Origin: JAFGJQ01 sp964495075
GTDB lineage: Bacteria > Planctomycetota > Phycisphaerae > UBA1845
DNA length: 64,000 nt
Reading direction: 5' to 3'
NCBI GenBank assembly: GCA_964495075.1
Contig: CAZBUJ010000010.1
Coordinates: 41,436 to 105,435, forward strand
The notes under the pieces are model-generated. The model saw nothing but the letters and a program-made list of their open reading frames with translations, had not been told where the DNA came from and ran no database searches. The position numbers and the translations under genes were made by a program. Positions 17,241-26,132 of this stretch are shown here, in pieces. Within the stretch, counting starts at the first letter, position 1. Each line of letters opens with the position of its first letter.

Positions 17241-18998
17241 ATGACAGCCAGGTTCGATGCCAAGCGCCTGTTCAACGACGTGGACGCCGTGGCGGCCGTG
17301 GTGCCGGCATCGGAGGTCTTCTCGCTACTGACGCGTGCGCTTGATCTTCCGCCCGCGTGGGCGGCCCTCGTCGGCGACGTCCAAGGGGGGCAGCGGTTCT
17401 TCGCGCCCGGTGAGGTCGTACCGCGCGAAAACGCCGATGAGCTGCTCCTCGTACGCGTCACGCCGATCGACCTCCGCGTCCAGGAATCCGGCCTCGTCTC
17501 CCGCGACAAGTACCAGTTCGATGCGGAAGTCCGCGTCCGGGTCGCGCTCATCGCCGATCGCGGGGAACTCAGCTCGTTTCAGAACACCGCGCTGGGCAGC
17601 AAGCGGACGGCCACCAGCGACACGTTGGCCCAACTCCTCCGTCCCGACATCCGGTCCGCCCTCATCGACGTGGTCGGCGAGTCGAACGCGGAGACACTGA
17701 TCACCGATGCCGACCGCCACACCTGGTCCGACCGGCTGAACGCGGCACTCAAGCCGGTCTGTTTCCGCGCCGGCCTGGCCGTCGACGCGGCCCCGTCGGT
17801 GCGCTTCGATTCGCCGACGTTCCGGCAGGTGCGCGTGTCGCAGGAACAGACGGCCCGCCATCAGGCCGAGCACCAGGCACGCCGACAACTGGAGCAGGCC
17901 ATCGAAGCGGCACAGGTCGAACACCTCGACCACCTCGAGAGCCTGCTGGCCCGGTTGAAGGACGCCGCCGACTCCTCACCGGACGTGGAACTGCCGGAGC
18001 TCATGCGTACCTTCTCGCAACGAGAGCGCGGCGAGATGTACGAGGCGCTGTTCGCGGCGGATTCGGTGCAGGCCACACGGTGGATCGTGGTGGCCACCAG
18101 CGACGGGCTTTACTGGTTCGACCCGGCATCGCCGGGCGAACCGGCCCGCGCCGTCGACGTCGTGCCGGAGGTCGGCGGGATTCGAAGCGTGCACTGTCTG
18201 CGTTCGTCCGCGAGTGATCAGCGACTGTTGCTCGGCGCCGCCCGTGGCGTGTACGAGTTCGTGCCCGAGGGCACGGATCCGGCTGCGATCTATGTCGCCG
18301 ATCGGCAGCGCGAGGTCCGCGGCGGGTTCAACGCGGTCGCGCTGGCCGGCCGCCAACTCTGGGCGTCGCACTCGGAACTCGGCCTGGTCCGCTGGGATCG
18401 CACGGCGCCGGACCGACCGGAGCCCGTTCTCGAATCGCAAACCCAAGCCGCCCGCGCGGTGCGCGGCGTGCTGTTCCACGAAGGGAAGATCTGGGTCTCG
18501 CTCGACGACCGGGTCGCGTCGCTGCCCGCCGATGCTCCCGGGTCCGAGCCCGATTGGTATACCGGCAGCGAGGCGACGATCACGGCCCTGGCCGTCACGC
18601 CGGGCGGCGTGCTGGGCGGCACCGCGGACGGCCGGATCCTGCACTGGCGGTTCGACGAACCCCGGGCCCCGCAGACGCTGCACACCGGAAACCGGCGTTC
18701 GGTCGAGTCGATCCACGTGCTCAGCACCGGCGGCGTCGATCGCCTCTTCTTCACCGACACGTCGCTGGCCGTCCACGCCCGGGTGCGGGGCGATTCGTTT
18801 ACGTGCCGTTACGAGGCGGGCGGCCAGACGTTGCGGCGGGTGGAGGTCATGCCGGACCTGATCGTGGCCACCAATGACGTGCGCGATCGCCTGGTCTGCT
18901 GGTCGCCGTCCAGACCCGACCAGCCCCGCGCGGTCATCCCCGTCGCCCGGCTGACCCACCATTCCGTACAGGATGTCTGCCTCGTGCCGACGGCGTGA
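17241..18998 (+). CDS. SPFH-like domain and beta-propeller protein
   Basis: A 585-residue protein from ATG 17241, which has GGAGG (17229-17233) 7 bases upstream. Residues 1-190 look like an SPFH/band-7 domain without a membrane helix: LLLVRVTPIDLRV, then a beta-rich part with VRVRVALIADR and helices with LLRPDIRSALIDVV. About 195-250 is a Gln/Glu/Arg coiled coil, as after other SPFH domains. About 270-585 is made of repeated short beta blades with WD/NHL-like spacing, probably a six- to seven-bladed propeller. SPFH proteins are known partners of PspA-type proteins. It is the last gene of the cluster, 85 bases after the Vps4-like gene. SPFH assignment is by eye. Confidence 0.65.
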   Translation: MTARFDAKRLFNDVDAVAAVVPASEVFSLLTRALDLPPAWAALVGDVQGGQRFFAPGEVVPRENADELLLVRVTPIDLRVQESGLVSRDKYQFDAEVRVRVALIADRGELSSFQNTALGSKRTATSDTLAQLLRPDIRSALIDVVGESNAETLITDADRHTWSDRLNAALKPVCFRAGLAVDAAPSVRFDSPTFRQVRVSQEQTARHQAEHQARRQLEQAIEAAQVEHLDHLESLLARLKDAADSSPDVELPELMRTFSQRERGEMYEALFAADSVQATRWIVVATSDGLYWFDPASPGEPARAVDVVPEVGGIRSVHCLRSSASDQRLLLGAARGVYEFVPEGTDPAAIYVADRQREVRGGFNAVALAGRQLWASHSELGLVRWDRTAPDRPEPVLESQTQAARAVRGVLFHEGKIWVSLDDRVASLPADAPGSEPDWYTGSEATITALAVTPGGVLGGTADGRILHWRFDEPRAPQTLHTGNRRSVESIHVLSTGGVDRLFFTDTSLAVHARVRGDSFTCRYEAGGQTLRRVEVMPDLIVATNDVRDRLVCWSPSRPDQPRAVIPVARLTHHSVQDVCLVPTA

Positions 18999-19041
18999 GC
19001 CGCCGGCCGCCACCGTTCAGTGCCATCGCCCAACTGCCGCC

Positions 19042-19429
19042 CTGCTCTTGGGGCCGGATTCGGGGGTTATGCCCTCACGCCTCGGCTCGGCCACCAGATC
19101 GCCGTCGTGCCTCCCCACGATACCCAAACCCTCCGTGTCACCCGACCCGTCAATAATGGTGCGCCAGAGAACGTTACCCTCCGCATCGAACCGGGCGAGC
19201 CGGAGCTTCCGCCGGTCCGAACTGCCGCCGGCGGTTAGCCGGTGACGGCAAACCCGCCGTCGGCGGTGGCCGTCACGGTATTCACGACATCCGTCTCGCT
19301 ACCTCCACAGGTCAACGCGTACACCGCACACTCGTCCGCCGTCGCGACCATCGTCTGGGACAACACACGCAGCAGATCCGTGTCACCATCCTGGTCATCT
19401 GTCGGTCCTCCATTCTCGAGATTCGCCAT
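19042..19429 (-). pseudogene. decayed WD/SBBP-like repeat protein
   Basis: On the minus strand an ATG-led frame (19429-19235) ends in TATADGGFAVTG and a TAA stop. In the adjacent frame the text continues as DRRKLRLARFDAEGNVLW and then IIDGSGDTEGLGIVGRHDG down to about 19060. The pattern DGGFAVTG...LARFDAEGNVLW...G is the repeat of secreted beta-propeller proteins that track data with DGG-F-A turns. A single frameshift therefore splits what was one gene, and no N-terminal signal peptide remains. No intact gene lies in 18999-19762; the stretch 19430-19762 shows nothing. Confidence 0.5.
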
Positions 19430-19762
19430 ACGGTTTCGGCGGGAAGATCGGGTTGCAGAAGTGCCCTCCCGTGGGGGCCATGCGCCGACTCCCACCACTA
19501 CTGCGGGGCAAACCGCACGCAGAGACCCTTCGCCTGGCACTTGGACCCGTGTGATCCGAGCGACAGCCGCAGACCTCCCGGACGCACGCTCTCTCCCCAA
19601 TTCACTGATACGTCGGGTGCGGCCAGCGCTCCCGCGACCGCCGGAGTCAATTGCGCACACGTTGAGCAACAGTCGGACTGAACGCCCGCTCGCGGCGGTG
19701 CGTCATCAAGCCGTGCTGTCGACAGCCGGTATGAAGCGATGATCCAGAATCAGGTTACGCGA

Positions 19763-21040
19763 TCAATGAGGCTCATGACGGCTTGGTGAATCTGTGCCGT
19801 TCATCGGCACCGAATCCCCGCCAATACGGAGGAACTTCATCAACGGCTTCATGGTCAAGCCCTGCGCGATGAGCGAGAACATGATCACCATGAAGCCGGA
19901 AATCAGCAGCACGGGACGAAAGGCGTCCAGGGCCGGGTGCCTGGGCAGGCCCAGCAGCAACGCGATCGGAATCGACCCTCGCAGTCCGCCCCAGAACAGA
20001 ATGTGCGACCACCGCCACGGACGATGCGTCCCCCGCAGATTAAGCACCCAATACAACGGGTACACCGCCACCGCCCGGGCCGCTACGAACGCCAGGACAG
20101 CCACCAGGATCGGCCGTGCGTTCGCCGAAATGTCATGCCGCGTCACTTCCTGCAACTCCAGCCCGATCAGAATGAACAGCACCGAGTTGATCAAGAAATC
20201 AACCGACCCGAAAAACGTCTCCACCGTGTCGGTGGCCTGGGTGCTCATCGACAGCCGCCGCCCGTAGTTGCCGATCATCAGCCCGGCCAGCACCGTCGCG
20301 ATCACACCCGACACGTGCACGACTTCGGCCAGCCAGAACGAGCCGTAGGCGGCCACCAGGCAGATCGCGTTCTCCAGCAGGTGGTCCTCCAGCTTCAGCA
20401 GCATCCAGTGGGCCGCCAGCCCGATGACCAGCCCCAGCAAGAATCCGCCCGCCGCCACTTTGACGAACTCGAGCACCGCGTACGACGCGTGAAACTCGGC
20501 CCCGCTGACCACCATCTGCAGGATGATCGTGAAGATCACCACCCCGACCCCGTCGTTGAACAGTGATTCGCCCTCGACCAGGTACCGAAGATCCTGCGGG
20601 GCGTTGGCCTCCTTGAAAATCGCCAGCACGCTTACCGGGTCCGTGGGTGAGATCAGCGATCCGAACAGCAACGCGATCAGCCACGCCGACACGCCGCCCA
20701 GCCAGAAGTACATCCCGCCGATGACGAACGTCGAAATCAGTACGCCGAGAACGGCGAAGGTCAGAATCGGCCACAAGTGGCTCAGCAGGCGGTTCAATTC
20801 CATGTGCAGCGCGCCGTGGAACAACAGCGGCGGCAACATTACGAAGAAGATCAGGTCCTTGCTGAACCCGGTCTCCGCGATCGCCGGCCCGACCCCGGCC
20901 AACGCGACCGCCAGCCCGACCACCGTCAGCGCCACCGTGTACGGAACGTGGGCGATCCACTTCGCCAGCGTGCCGACCAGGCACGCCACCAGTAGCAGTC
21001 CTACGTAAATCCCCGTCGCGTGCTGAATCGGATGATCCAT
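19763..21040 (-). CDS. Na+/H+ antiporter, CPA1 (NhaP/NhaK) family
   Basis: A 425-residue integral membrane protein with about 12 helices. It carries CPA1 signatures: FFVMLPPLLFHGALHME, LFGSLISPTDPVSVLAIFK (the ND/PTDP ion-site region), EGESLFNDGVGVVIF and WGGLRGSIPIALLL. Exchanges cytoplasmic sodium or potassium for protons, for pH and salt balance. The frame could begin at 21136, but the extra 32 residues are not hydrophobic or conserved; the start at 21040 leads directly into the first helix. Monocistronic. The C-terminal soluble tail is short. Confidence 0.93.
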   Translation of the reverse strand: MDHPIQHATGIYVGLLLVACLVGTLAKWIAHVPYTVALTVVGLAVALAGVGPAIAETGFSKDLIFFVMLPPLLFHGALHMELNRLLSHLWPILTFAVLGVLISTFVIGGMYFWLGGVSAWLIALLFGSLISPTDPVSVLAIFKEANAPQDLRYLVEGESLFNDGVGVVIFTIILQMVVSGAEFHASYAVLEFVKVAAGGFLLGLVIGLAAHWMLLKLEDHLLENAICLVAAYGSFWLAEVVHVSGVIATVLAGLMIGNYGRRLSMSTQATDTVETFFGSVDFLINSVLFILIGLELQEVTRHDISANARPILVAVLAFVAARAVAVYPLYWVLNLRGTHRPWRWSHILFWGGLRGSIPIALLLGLPRHPALDAFRPVLLISGFMVIMFSLIAQGLTMKPLMKFLRIGGDSVPMNGTDSPSRHEPH

Positions 21041-21238
21041 GAAGCCCTGTTCCGGTTCCCGCGGCTGATCGAAGGCCGGGCACCAAGTGGATTCGCTGCA
21101 CTCGCGCCGTATTGTGGCGGAAACCTGCCTGCCCACAAGGTGGATTCGGGCATCCGCCCCCTGGCCAGCCGCATCACCGGTCCGACGTGTGCGTGGGGCC
21201 TCTACGAACCGGGTGGCGTGCGGTCTGACCGATCGCCA

Positions 21239-21802
21239 CTATGCGCACCCGCCGCAACCCTCGCCCGCCTCGCGCTCCGCGTCCGGAAGTAGCCCCAGTC
21301 GCTCGACCTGGCCCGTGGAGAGCCGATTCCGCGCCACTTCGTCCGCGTCGTTCGCCTCGTGGCAGTGCGGACATTCGCACCCGTTGGCCAACCCTGCCTC
21401 ATCCGTGGCGGCCAGCTCGCCGCACCAGTCGCAACGGAAGTAGATCGCATCATACGCGGCATGGTCGTCCACCAGCGAACCCAGCACGTCGATCTCTTCC
21501 CCGCAATGCGGACACGCCTGTTCCGTACCGGCGGCCGCCGCGTCGAAACGGGCCTGCTCATCACAGAACGGACAAATCAGGAAGATCATGCCCGGTTCGT
21601 CCTCCGCGGCCCCGATCGACGCGTCGCCGGACACGTCCGCACCATCCGCGCTCTCCCGGCTTGCCAGCCATCGCTCGGTCTCGGTCGGCAAGGCGATGAA
21701 GGTGTGGCACTGCGAACACTCCACCGTCGTACCGGCCGCGATTCCCGGGTATCGGCCGACCGCGCCGCACGCCGAGCAAGCCATCTCGATCTCGTCCGCC
21801 AT
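21239..21802 (-). CDS. small protein with several zinc ribbons
   Basis: A 187-residue acidic protein with three pairs of CxxC knuckles: CSACG with CSQC (about residues 8-33), CPFC with CPHC (about 77-100), and CDWC with CPHC (about 125-145). It has no membrane helix or enzymatic motif. The start at 21802 has AGGGAG upstream on the minus strand. Probably a zinc-binding protein-protein or nucleic-acid adaptor. I recognise no named family. Confidence 0.75.
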   Translation of the reverse strand: MADEIEMACSACGAVGRYPGIAAGTTVECSQCHTFIALPTETERWLASRESADGADVSGDASIGAAEDEPGMIFLICPFCDEQARFDAAAAGTEQACPHCGEEIDVLGSLVDDHAAYDAIYFRCDWCGELAATDEAGLANGCECPHCHEANDADEVARNRLSTGQVERLGLLPDAEREAGEGCGGCA

Positions 21803-21903
21803 TGCATCGCTCCCTGCCACATTATCCGCGCCGGCACGCCGCCGGGCCGGCCACGACGATTGTCGCGGTCCTCCCGTTCCCATACAATCCCGCACGAAGA
21901 GGA

Positions 21904-22782
21904 TCAGCCGCCCGGCTCAGCGGTGCGCTTGAGTTGCCCTAGCAGATCCCGGATCCTCCCCACCGGAAACTCGGTCAGGATCGCGTCGATGCGGCGCGCG
22001 AAGGCCTTGCGGCCAAGCCCCTGGTGCAGCCGGCAGTGCAGGGGCAGTGCCAACCTTTTATCCCAAATAGCATTAGGATCGAATTCGTACGGATGGCAAT
22101 ACATCACGGCGGGCTGGCCTCGGGCCTCGATCCGCCGAAGCCCCCACCGGATCAGTGGTAACGGCAACAGGCGATAGTATCCGCCGCCGCCAAGCGGAAC
22201 GCGCCCCCAGGGAACGACATCCAGGGTCGCCACCGGCAACTCGATCAACTCCGCCCCCGACCGGCACCGCAAACGATGCGGACCGGGATACCAGCCCCGG
22301 ATCCCGTAGCCGCGGATCCGCATTGGAAAGACCGACGAGTCCACGCGGAACCCCTCTTCGGCGAGGACGTCCAGGGCCCAGGCCGTCCGCTCGGTCAATG
22401 AAAATCGGGGCGCGCGATACGCGGTGACCGGCCGCCCGATCGAATCTTCCACCGCCGCCTTGGCCCGCGCGATGTCGGCCCGAAAGGCCCGCGGGGCCTG
22501 CCGGGTGATCTCCGTGTGGTCGTAGCCGTGCGTCTGCACTTCGTGCCCGCAGCGGTCCAGCTCACGCACGAAGTCCGGCGAATGCTCCGCCAGGTTGCCG
22601 AGCACGAAAAACGTGGCCCGCACGTCGCAGCAGGCCAGCAGATTGAGCAAGCGATCCGCCCCGGCCCGGAACCGGTGGGACGCCGGCCGACCACCTCCCA
22701 GCACGGACTGGTGCCAATCCTCCAGGTCGACGGTCAGGGCATGGCGGGGGCCGCCCCCGGGGACCATCCTCAACGGGGCCAT
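21904..22782 (-). CDS. polysaccharide deacetylase (NodB fold, exosortase-locus type)
   Basis: A 292-residue carbohydrate esterase family 4 member. LTVDLEDWHQ starts the NodB core with its metal and catalytic aspartates, GHEVQTHGYDHTEITR carries the H-x-x-x-H metal site, and YRAPRFSLT follows. The DUF3473-like C-terminal part (WYPGPHRL, GGGYYRLLPL, MYCHPYEFDP) is that of the subfamily linked to PEP-CTERM/exosortase exopolysaccharide loci. Removes N-acetyl groups from a polysaccharide. No exosortase or other polysaccharide gene is next to it here. Start 22782 has a GGAGGGGG stretch upstream; a longer frame to 22860 is possible. Confidence 0.9.
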   Translation of the reverse strand: MAPLRMVPGGGPRHALTVDLEDWHQSVLGGGRPASHRFRAGADRLLNLLACCDVRATFFVLGNLAEHSPDFVRELDRCGHEVQTHGYDHTEITRQAPRAFRADIARAKAAVEDSIGRPVTAYRAPRFSLTERTAWALDVLAEEGFRVDSSVFPMRIRGYGIRGWYPGPHRLRCRSGAELIELPVATLDVVPWGRVPLGGGGYYRLLPLPLIRWGLRRIEARGQPAVMYCHPYEFDPNAIWDKRLALPLHCRLHQGLGRKAFARRIDAILTEFPVGRIRDLLGQLKRTAEPGG

Positions 22783-23083
22783 GGCCACCCCCTCCACCGG
22801 TGTCTCGCGCCAGCGGGTCGGCGTTGCGTCGCGTGTCGTGATGGGCAGCGAATCGACCACCGGTCGGCCTGCCTCGCGTTACCTTGATGAACCCGCCGTC
22901 GACCGGGCACGGTGACCGGCCTGCGGTACGCCTACTGAACCGTCGTCCGCCGGCGGGGCCTGTCTTGAGAATCTTCTGAAGTGAGCGGGATGTCGGGGGC
23001 CGCCGGTGTCGCCGGCCGACGAGGCGGTGATAGCGCCGGTTGCTGCCAAGCGTCGTGCGGACGCGACGGACCTGGCCAGCCGC

Positions 23084-23659
23084 CTACTTCTTCCTTTTTT
23101 TGGCCTTGGCTTTTTTCGCCCTCGCCGCCTTGGTCGCCTTTTTGGCCGTGGTGACGGTTTTTGCCTTCACGACCTTCTTCACCGTCTTCTTGACGGCTTT
23201 CTTGGTTGTCTTGGTCGCCTTGGTCTTGGTCGTTTTCTTGGCGGTCGCCTTCTTCGCGGTCTTCTCCTTGGCGACCGCGACTTTCGGTTTGGGCCCACGA
23301 ATGATCGATGGCGTGAGCGGCTTCTTGGGGGCTTTCACTCTGGCGGCCGCCTTCTTCGACTTGCTCGGCTCGGGGATGGGCTCCGGCTTCCACCGGTTCT
23401 TGGTATCGGGCGGTGGCGGCACCGTATCATCGATGGCGGACACCAACAGCCCGGTGTAATACCCCTCGGCTTGAAGCCGTTCCATCTGCGCGTCGGCGTC
23501 TTTCTTGTCCACGCATTTTAGCAGGGTGAGCGTCAAGCCATCGGCATAGCCGGTCAGCTTCCAGGCGAACGCGGGCGGCTCCTTCTTTTTCGCGGCGGGG
23601 CTCGCCGACGTCTCGGTACCGCTGTTTTCTTCTGTCTTTTCTCTGGGTTCGTTTTCCAC
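23084..23659 (-). CDS. protein with small N-terminal domain and histone-H1-like Lys/Ala tail
   Basis: A 191-residue protein. Residues about 30-78 form a compact domain (WKLTGYADGLTLTLLKCVD...LQAEGYYTGLLV, like a DNA- or protein-binding fold), followed by a proline-rich linker and about 75 residues of Lys/Ala/Thr repeats with AKK, TKK and VKK units. Such tails resemble eukaryotic H1 and bacterial HctB/AlgP-type proteins and should bind DNA or RNA non-specifically. The low-complexity tail is encoded by imperfect repeats (23090-23290). Confidence 0.8.
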   Translation of the reverse strand: MENEPREKTEENSGTETSASPAAKKKEPPAFAWKLTGYADGLTLTLLKCVDKKDADAQMERLQAEGYYTGLLVSAIDDTVPPPPDTKNRWKPEPIPEPSKSKKAAARVKAPKKPLTPSIIRGPKPKVAVAKEKTAKKATAKKTTKTKATKTTKKAVKKTVKKVVKAKTVTTAKKATKAARAKKAKAKKRKK

Positions 23660-23809
23660 GGTCGGACCTGTCTGCCTAATTCGCCCAAGCTGATGACTGT
23701 TGTGCGGGGATGACGTCTTCCTTGGCGCTGACGGTGGTCCGCCACGGCAACTGTGGCGGGGTGCGCCAGCTTGATCCTAGGGATCACGCCAGCGCCTGTC
23801 CAGGGTCAT

Positions 23810-23883
23810 CGCGCCCGGGAGGACTCGAACCTCCAACCTACTGGTTCGAAGCCAGCCACTCTATCCAATTGAGCTACGGGCGC
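23810..23883 (-). tRNA. tRNA-Arg (anticodon UCG)
   Basis: A complete minus-strand cloverleaf of 74 bases. The acceptor stem GCGCCCG (23883-23877) pairs with CGGGCGC (23817-23811). D-arm, anticodon stem GCTGG/CCAGT with loop CTTCGAA (anticodon TCG), and T-arm with GGTTCGAGTCC are all present. No CCA is encoded. It sits between the H1-like protein gene and the TPR protein gene. Confidence 0.92.
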
Positions 23884-24343
23884 TTCGCGCCGCTCGACCG
23901 GCCGCCGCGATCGATCGGCCGATAGGCGACCCAGGACTGGGTTCCGACGCGTATTATATGAATTTGTTCCCGCCGTGCCACCTCGCCACGCCGGTCATAT
24001 TGACAGTTACCCCGGCATCAGGCTTCCGCACCACTGGAACCGGTCATCGGATGCCCATCGGCCGAACCGCCGGAAAAGATGCGCCAAAGAACGCCGCCGA
24101 TCTGGGCGACGCGGTGACGACGGGGACGCTCGCGTGGCTCGCCGGCTGGCTCGCCGGCGTCGATCCACAATCTGATCACCACCCGATCCCAACCGTGGCG
24201 CGACCGCGCCCGGCAGCGCCCGACAACGCCGCCATCCCCGTGGGCGCACTCGCCGAACTCGATACGGAAACCATGACGTCGACGATCCCGCAGCGCTCCG
24301 TTTGCCCGCGGAGCGCCGAGTCGGCCGACGGCCGGAGTGCGGG
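23884..24343. other. intergenic stretch without a convincing gene
   Basis: A plus-strand frame at 23958-24347 exists, but its composition is not coherent and no motif is seen. A short direct repeat (GCTCGCCGGCTG) occurs near 24138-24160. An AT-richer patch at 23950-23970 could hold the tRNA promoter. Confidence 0.35.
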
Positions 24344-25426
24344 CTAGGGCGACGCCGGCACGGTCGGACAGCCGATCTGCTCGCGTAGCTGCTTCGCCTC
24401 CGGGTGGTCCGGGTGGGTGTCCAGCAGGGAGTCCACCGCAATACAGGCGTCCTCCTTCCGACCGACCGCATACTGCAATCGAGCCGTCTCCAGCAGCAGT
24501 TCGGGCGGCGTGTTGGGCGCGGTGTTCGTCACGCCCTGCTCGAGAATCGCCACCGCCTGATGCCAGGCCATCAACCGCCCAAGATCCGCCTGGTCCTGGA
24601 TCACGTGAGCCATGGCGATGTAGGTGTTCGCCTGTTCGGGCATGACGGCCTGCCGGGTCTGCAGGATGCCGAGCCGGAGCCCCAGCATCTCGTTCAGCTT
24701 CATCAGCTTGGGCCGGTCGAACGGCGCTTCCCGGATGGCGGCGCGAGCCAGTTCCACCGCCCGCTGGGACGAAACATCCGCCTCCTCGTAGTTTTTCATT
24801 TGCAGCAGCGTCTGGGCGAGGATGGCTTGGGCGGCCAGGCTGGGCTCCTCGTCCAGCTCGATCGCTTGCCGCGCGTGCTGCGCGGCATCCTCAAGCATCT
24901 TCTGAGCCAGCTTGACCCGCGCCAAACCCAGGTGAATGGACGGCTCCACCTTGTTGAGCTTCAGCGCCTCTTCGTACTTGGCCTGGGCAAGCTCGTAGTA
25001 GCTCCCCTGGGTCAGGATGTCCGCCAACAGCTTGAAGCCCAGCCAGTCATTACTGCCCACCCGGGTCGACGTGTACTCCCGAAGGTAGCCCATCGCCTCC
25101 CGGTACCGCCCTTGCAGGAGCAACACCCGCCCCAGGACGAACGTGCCATGCGCGTTGGTTGGATCCTTGGCCAGAACATACTGCGCGAGCTGGTACGCCT
25201 TCTGGGCGGCCACGGTCGCTTCCGGACCGCCCGCCTCCGCCTTTTCGATCGCCGTCAACGCGAGGGTCACCGCGTCTGGAACCGTCAGCGCCTCGGCGGG
25301 CGGCGCGTCGGCGGCCTCCTCGGCCGGGGCGGCTTCCGGCGTCTGTCCCAGCGCGACGGGCAACCCCGCGTTGAGCAGCAGGCCCGCCCCGATGATCCAT
25401 GTCAGCGCTGCTGATACCCTCGTCAT
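24344..25426 (-). CDS. exported tetratricopeptide-repeat protein
   Basis: A 360-residue protein with a signal peptide (about residues 1-27, ending ALGQ) and an Ala/Pro-rich linker to about 50. The rest is helical, with TPR units such as AHGTFVLGRVLLLQGRYREAM, YYELAQAKYEEALKLNK and YEEADVSSQRAVELA (about 75-220), and further degenerate pairs to the end. Expected in the periplasm as a protein-protein scaffold. It lies 145 bases after the flagellar fliS gene on the same strand, but nothing ties it to the flagellum. Confidence 0.85.
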   Translation of the reverse strand: MTRVSAALTWIIGAGLLLNAGLPVALGQTPEAAPAEEAADAPPAEALTVPDAVTLALTAIEKAEAGGPEATVAAQKAYQLAQYVLAKDPTNAHGTFVLGRVLLLQGRYREAMGYLREYTSTRVGSNDWLGFKLLADILTQGSYYELAQAKYEEALKLNKVEPSIHLGLARVKLAQKMLEDAAQHARQAIELDEEPSLAAQAILAQTLLQMKNYEEADVSSQRAVELARAAIREAPFDRPKLMKLNEMLGLRLGILQTRQAVMPEQANTYIAMAHVIQDQADLGRLMAWHQAVAILEQGVTNTAPNTPPELLLETARLQYAVGRKEDACIAVDSLLDTHPDHPEAKQLREQIGCPTVPASP

Positions 25427-25570
25427 GATTGTGCCTCCCCAGGTGCCTTCGCTCCTACGCCGCCGAGCCTCTCTTGGTTCACAGGGGCTCTTATCGTTGC
25501 CGCGCCAATCGAGTGGGTCAAGGCCGGCCCGGCGGTAGGTGGCCAGACGCGAATCGGCCGCGGGATGTGA

Positions 25571-26044
25571 TCAGCCCTCGAGGGACAGGGTGCAGCCGGT
25601 GGGGGCGCCGATCGGAGTCGGACCGTCTTCTTCCGCCGAACCGGACGACGCCTGCTGGCCGGCGCGTTCCTTGTTCACCTTGTCGATCAGCATGACCCAC
25701 GTCTCGCGCTGATAGCGCAGGATCTTCAGCACATCGTCGATGTCCTGCACACTGCGATTCACGCTGGCGTCGACCATCTTGCGGTACAGAAAGGCATAGA
25801 TGGCCGACATGCGATCGCAAAGCTCCCGGTTGACTTCCGGCCGCAGCCCGTTCTGCATCTCGACGATGATCGCCTGGGCACGTGACAGCCGCAGGTACGA
25901 CGTCTCATAATCCTTGACTTCAATCGCGTCGCGGGCCTGGAGGGTGAACCGGATCGCGCCGTCGTACAGCATCAGGTGGAGCTGCTCCGGCGTGGCGGTC
26001 ATGACCGCGTCGCGGAGATACGCGTTGGGCGGCGGATTGGGCAT
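25571..26044 (-). CDS. fliS: flagellar export chaperone FliS
   Basis: Cytoplasmic chaperone that caps flagellin C-termini before export. N-terminal NAYLRDAVMTATPEQLHLMLYDGAIRF is the family signature, followed by four helices with NGLRPEVNRELCDRMSAIYAF. It is 157 residues from ATG 26044, somewhat longer than the usual 120-130 because of a C-terminal tail rich in Gly, Ser, Glu and Pro (last 25 residues). It follows fliD, the usual fliD-fliS order, with 88 bases between them. Confidence 0.93.
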   Translation of the reverse strand: MPNPPPNAYLRDAVMTATPEQLHLMLYDGAIRFTLQARDAIEVKDYETSYLRLSRAQAIIVEMQNGLRPEVNRELCDRMSAIYAFLYRKMVDASVNRSVQDIDDVLKILRYQRETWVMLIDKVNKERAGQQASSGSAEEDGPTPIGAPTGCTLSLEG

Positions 26045-26132
26045 GACGCCCAATACATCGGAGTCCGAATGACGCGATATGACGTAAAAATGAGGCTCGC
26101 GTGGTGCCCGGACGGCCGGGGCGGCCCCGTCA

